DNA from: CAYLHF01 sp964383365
Lineage (GTDB): Bacteria; Bacteroidota; Rhodothermia; Rhodothermales; UBA10348
Reading direction: 5' to 3'
Length of the DNA: 64,000 bases
Assembly: GCA_964383365.1 (NCBI GenBank)
Contig: CAYLHF010000010.1
Location: 37,013 to 101,012 of the forward strand
Shown here: positions 61,309-64,000 of the stretch, in pieces
How positions within the stretch are numbered: the first letter of the stretch is position 1
Layout: the number at the start of each line of letters is the position of its first letter
The notes under the pieces: generated by a model
What the model saw: only the letters and a program-made list of their open reading frames with translations
Database searches by the model: none
Told to the model about the DNA's origin: nothing
Program-made: the position numbers and the translations under genes

Positions 61309-62769
61309 ATGGATAAATCGACAGGGTTTTTGCAATTTTCCAGGGTGACTCCTTCTGAGCGTCCTGTGCATGAACGAATTCGTGACTCGCGCGAAGTACT
61401 CGTGCCACTCGATTCCGGCGATGTAAGAAATCAGGCTGCACGGTGTATGGATTGCGGCGTCCCCTTCTGTCAGTCCGGGTGCCCCCTGGGTAACGCGATT
61501 CCGGACTGGAACGAGTTGGTCCGAAAAGACGATTGGTACGGCGCATATCAGCGACTTCGGGCTACGAACAACTTTCCCGAGTTTACGGGCCGGATCTGTC
61601 CAGCTCCATGCGAGTCGGCCTGCGTCCTGGGTCTGGTGGACGCTCCTGTCATGATCGAGCACCTGGAATATCAGATCATCGAACGAGCGTTCAAAGAAGG
61701 ATGGGTTCGACCCGAGCCACCCGTTGAGAGGACGGGAAAACGAGTAGCTGTAATCGGCTCTGGACCAGCCGGGCTCGCGACTGCTGATCAGTTGAATCGG
61801 GCAGGGCATACGGCTGTGCTGTTCGAGAGGCAGGACCGGATAGGAGGACTACTCAGATATGGTATCCCGGATTTCAAACTGGACAAAGAAGTGTTGGATC
61901 GTCGCCTGAATATTATGCGTGCCGAAGGTGTTACGTTCGAAACGGGCGTCGACATCGATGCCGCGTCGTGCCAATCACTCCTGTCGGGATTCCATGCAAC
62001 CGTTCTATGTACCGGTTCTACACAACCTCGAGATGTCAACATACCTGGACGGAAATTGAACGGGATTCATTTCGCGTGGGACTTCCTTTCTGAGCACAAT
62101 CGAAGCGTCACCGAAAATCGTCGTGTTGACCGAGATAGACTTCCTGCCAACCATGGCATAGAGCCCATTAACGCGGAAGGGAAACACGTGATCGTAATCG
62201 GAGGCGGCGATACAGGCAGCGACTGTGTGGGTACGGCGAACAGGCAGGGAGCACTATCGGTCACGCAGTTCGAGGTGATGGATATGCCCCCGGAAACGCG
62301 TCCTCCCGAACAGCCGTGGCCGCAGATGCCCAGGATACTGAAAACAACGAGTAGTCATCGGGAAGGGGCAGACCGACACTGGAGCTTGAAGACGGAGACT
62401 TTCGACGGTATCGATGGCAAGGTAACTCATCTCACCACATCAAAAATCGCTGGTCGAAACCGAGACGGATCATTCGAAATAAAAGCTGGCTCACAAACGC
62501 AGTGGCGTGCGGACCTCGTGTTGCTTGCCATTGGTTATACGGGGCCTGAACAGACACTTCCCGAAGCGCTCGGCGCGACGTGTGACAGCCGCGGTAACCT
62601 TGTCACGGACCACGCCTATGCGACCAGCCGTGAAGGCATCTTTGTGGCAGGCGACGCACGGCGCGGACAGTCCTTGGTAGTATGGGCGATCAGCGAGGGA
62701 AGAGAGGCGGCCCGGTCCGTAGATCAGTATTTGATGGGATCTTCGTCTCTACCAACTCGCGGCTGTTGA
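61309..62769 (+). CDS. gltD: glutamate synthase (NADPH) small subunit
   Basis: A 486-residue flavoprotein that passes electrons from NAD(P)H to GltB. Two N-terminal iron-sulfur clusters are bound by CMDCGVPFCQSGCPLGN and ICPAPCESACVLG. FAD binding is in VAVIGSGPAGLATADQL and the NAD(P)H site is VIVIGGGDTGSDCVG; the last FAD motif is EGIFVAGDARRGQSLVVW. Length and order are normal for the beta subunit. It ends the nitrogen-assimilation block. Confidence 0.96.
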   Translation: MDKSTGFLQFSRVTPSERPVHERIRDSREVLVPLDSGDVRNQAARCMDCGVPFCQSGCPLGNAIPDWNELVRKDDWYGAYQRLRATNNFPEFTGRICPAPCESACVLGLVDAPVMIEHLEYQIIERAFKEGWVRPEPPVERTGKRVAVIGSGPAGLATADQLNRAGHTAVLFERQDRIGGLLRYGIPDFKLDKEVLDRRLNIMRAEGVTFETGVDIDAASCQSLLSGFHATVLCTGSTQPRDVNIPGRKLNGIHFAWDFLSEHNRSVTENRRVDRDRLPANHGIEPINAEGKHVIVIGGGDTGSDCVGTANRQGALSVTQFEVMDMPPETRPPEQPWPQMPRILKTTSSHREGADRHWSLKTETFDGIDGKVTHLTTSKIAGRNRDGSFEIKAGSQTQWRADLVLLAIGYTGPEQTLPEALGATCDSRGNLVTDHAYATSREGIFVAGDARRGQSLVVWAISEGREAARSVDQYLMGSSSLPTRGC

Positions 62770-62975
62770 AACAGCACCGAGTCCAGCGTCCAGGACCATG
62801 ATGATAATCGGACGGACCGTAATGCGATTTCCGTATGCCACGATGTTCCGTACGATTCAGACTCACTATTTCAGAAAAGTGACCGCCAAACCCAACGTAA
62901 TGGCTTCCTGCATTCGACTGGAATACACAAGCAAATGGACCAACACACTCCGATTCTCCGGGCAATAACCGTCTT

Positions 62976-63007
62976 ACGAGCCCGCGTACTTGTCCCGCTC
63001 TATTTTC
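62976..63007 (+). repeat. left arm of a 32-bp inverted repeat
   Basis: The sequence begins ACGAGCCCGCGTACTTGTCC and runs 32 bp to 63007. It is the reverse complement of 63925-63956 at 31 of 32 positions (the single difference is T/C near the inner end). Matching stops at both borders. It lies 56 bp beyond the 3' end of the DUF6090 gene. Confidence 0.95.
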
Positions 63008-63062
63008 AATGTTTTCGTATTCAGAACTCCGGTGGCCGCAAAAGTGGCCACTATCACGGTCA

Positions 63063-63818
63063 CTACTCTAATGAAGCGGTAGCTGTCGAGTCTATTCTAT
63101 TTACGAGACCATCTATCCTTTCATAAAAAGGTAACACCGATTGGGTGTGCCGGATAAGATCAATCAGAAGGTTTCGAAATTCGAGATCGTTCTGCCAGGA
63201 CTTGAGCGGGGTCACCCTTCCCGTTGAAGCCAACACCGAGTCCAATTGATAGTCTTTCGCCGCTCCGGGGAGTCGATCCATTCCACGATTCAGGTATGGT
63301 GCGAGTTGATTGTCTACGAAGTCGGCCTGTTTATTCTCGTACGTCCCAAGCAACTCCATTTGCAATTTCAGACGCGATAACTCCCCTCGTAGCTCTACCG
63401 ATGAAATGAGACCCAACTGTCCAGAACCAACTAAAATGTCGTATGTCGAAGTTGAAGAAGTGAAAAACCACCTACCGAAAAGCTTCTGAATATCGCGATC
63501 AAATTGTTCGCGACTCATTTCGGTGCCGGAACTGCTGAAGCCTCCTAATAATCTGGTGGCTGCTTCCACAATATCCGTTTGACGCAGATGTCCCCTCGCC
63601 GATCTAAACTTATTGCCCTCCATTTCCTTCGAAACTGCAACAAGAAGCCTTACTTCTTCTTCCGAGCGAATTCGATCCTGATTCCAATTATTGACCTGAA
63701 GAGCCAACAATATTCCAATCATGACTAGAAGTATCTCTGCTAACGTATGGACCAGATACTCTTTCATTTTTTCCTGTTTCAGAAGATGTAGTCTAGCCTT
63801 CCTGAAAAGTGAATTCAT
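63063..63818 (-). CDS. DUF6090 family membrane protein
   Basis: A 251-residue protein starting at ATG 63818 (MNSLFRKARLHLL); the frame is open to GTG 63905, but the extra residues do not fit the family. The conserved N-terminus is a basic helix, EKMKEYLVHTLAEILLVMIG and ALQVNNWNQDR, a single membrane span followed by a WN motif. The remaining 200 residues are helical, with QLGLISSVELRGELSRL. The family is known mainly from Bacteroidota-type genomes; function unknown. It is the only gene between two arms of a 32-bp inverted repeat, and its AT content looks higher than that of its neighbours. Confidence 0.78.
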   Translation of the reverse strand: MNSLFRKARLHLLKQEKMKEYLVHTLAEILLVMIGILLALQVNNWNQDRIRSEEEVRLLVAVSKEMEGNKFRSARGHLRQTDIVEAATRLLGGFSSSGTEMSREQFDRDIQKLFGRWFFTSSTSTYDILVGSGQLGLISSVELRGELSRLKLQMELLGTYENKQADFVDNQLAPYLNRGMDRLPGAAKDYQLDSVLASTGRVTPLKSWQNDLEFRNLLIDLIRHTQSVLPFYERIDGLVNRIDSTATASLE

Positions 63819-63924
63819 AGTGTCGGCGAAACGGTTGAAAGCAATTAAGATTCGAGTGGTAGAACGGTTTGGGGATTTTGAGGTGAGCAGACGGCCACGT
63901 TTCACAAAGTAGTCGATCTGGATC

Positions 63925-63956
63925 GAAAATGGAGCGGGACAAGTACGCGGGCTCGT
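63925..63956 (-). repeat. right arm of a 32-bp inverted repeat
   Basis: Reads GAAAATGGAGCGGGACAAGT and on to GCTCGT at 63956, the inverted partner of 62976-63007. Its last bases GGGCTCGT (63949-63956) also pair with ACGAGCCC at 63978-63985, so a second hairpin overlaps the outer edge. Confidence 0.95.
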
Positions 63957-64000
63957 TAGTAGGTGCGCGTCCGCTGGACGAGCCCTCGGCTGCGATTTAC

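Noticed and set aside
62770..62975. Possible tRNA or small RNA after gltD
   Set aside because: No cloverleaf, T-loop GTTCGA pattern or strong hairpin was found.
62976..63956. Integron gene cassette with attC-like ends
   Set aside because: The arms lack the paired RYYYAAC / GTTRRRY core sites and the unit is bounded by inverted rather than directly repeated sites.

Overview
The window is about 64 kb of bacterial chromosome, a little over half G+C by eye. It probably comes from a Rhodothermota/Balneolota-type member of the Bacteroidota-Rhodothermota group. This rests on three secreted proteins with type IX secretion (T9SS) C-terminal sorting domains, a TPR / DUF4292 / EnvC-like gene set, DUF5916 and DUF6090 proteins, a CarB that lacks the C-terminal allosteric domain, a stand-alone PurS, and genes that often have recognisable Shine-Dalgarno sites. 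I saw no rRNA, tRNA, CRISPR array, transposase or phage gene. One run of 100 N (33262-33361) is a scaffold gap of nominal size.

Layout. 1-381: the start of an ABC exporter that runs off the left edge. 617-8852: a signalling island with a GAF-PP2C (RsbU-like) phosphatase, two STAS proteins, an RsbW-like anti-sigma kinase, an ECF sigma factor, its membrane anti-sigma factor and a PrsW-type intramembrane protease, interrupted by a tandem ABM-fold protein, small unknowns and an FG-GAP T9SS protein. 8876-13000: an M28 peptidase, a small outer-membrane protein and a glutamate-cysteine ligase fused to CBS domains. 13116-18865: TPR protein, DUF4292 lipoprotein, EnvC-like murein hydrolase activator, an unusual RpiB-like protein and lipoamide dehydrogenase. 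18885-28766: metG, an orphan HisA-like protein, a membrane unknown, a class V aminotransferase, LolA, a UPF0104 membrane protein, a catalytically dead M1-peptidase/HEAT protein and a small protein behind a 20-bp tandem repeat. 28917-36316 (minus strand): rlmB, lgt, hisS, a PTS IIA protein, an RluD-type pseudouridine synthase carrying a minisatellite, dprA and obgE. 36447-48928: rnhA, an IMPACT protein, DUF5916, the minus-strand run psd-pssA-purS-clpS-rlpA, then mtaB and carAB. 49408-54081: TonB and two T9SS proteins. 54118-62769: a nitrogen-assimilation block (TorF-like porin, amtB, gltB, gltD). 62976-63956: a DUF6090 membrane protein framed by a near-perfect 32-bp inverted repeat.

How the genes may work together. 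The left island looks like two linked stress circuits: partner switching (phosphatase / STAS / kinase) and regulated proteolysis (ECF sigma / membrane anti-sigma / PrsW). EnvC-like, RlpA-like, LolA, Lgt, Psd, PssA and TonB serve the envelope. AmtB, GltB and GltD bring in ammonium and assimilate it into glutamate. The most unexplained signals are the inverted-repeat cassette at the right edge, the collagen-like hexapeptide minisatellite inside rluD at the assembly gap, the inactive M1 peptidase, the HisA and RpiB variants, and the tandem operator-like repeat at 28446-28485.
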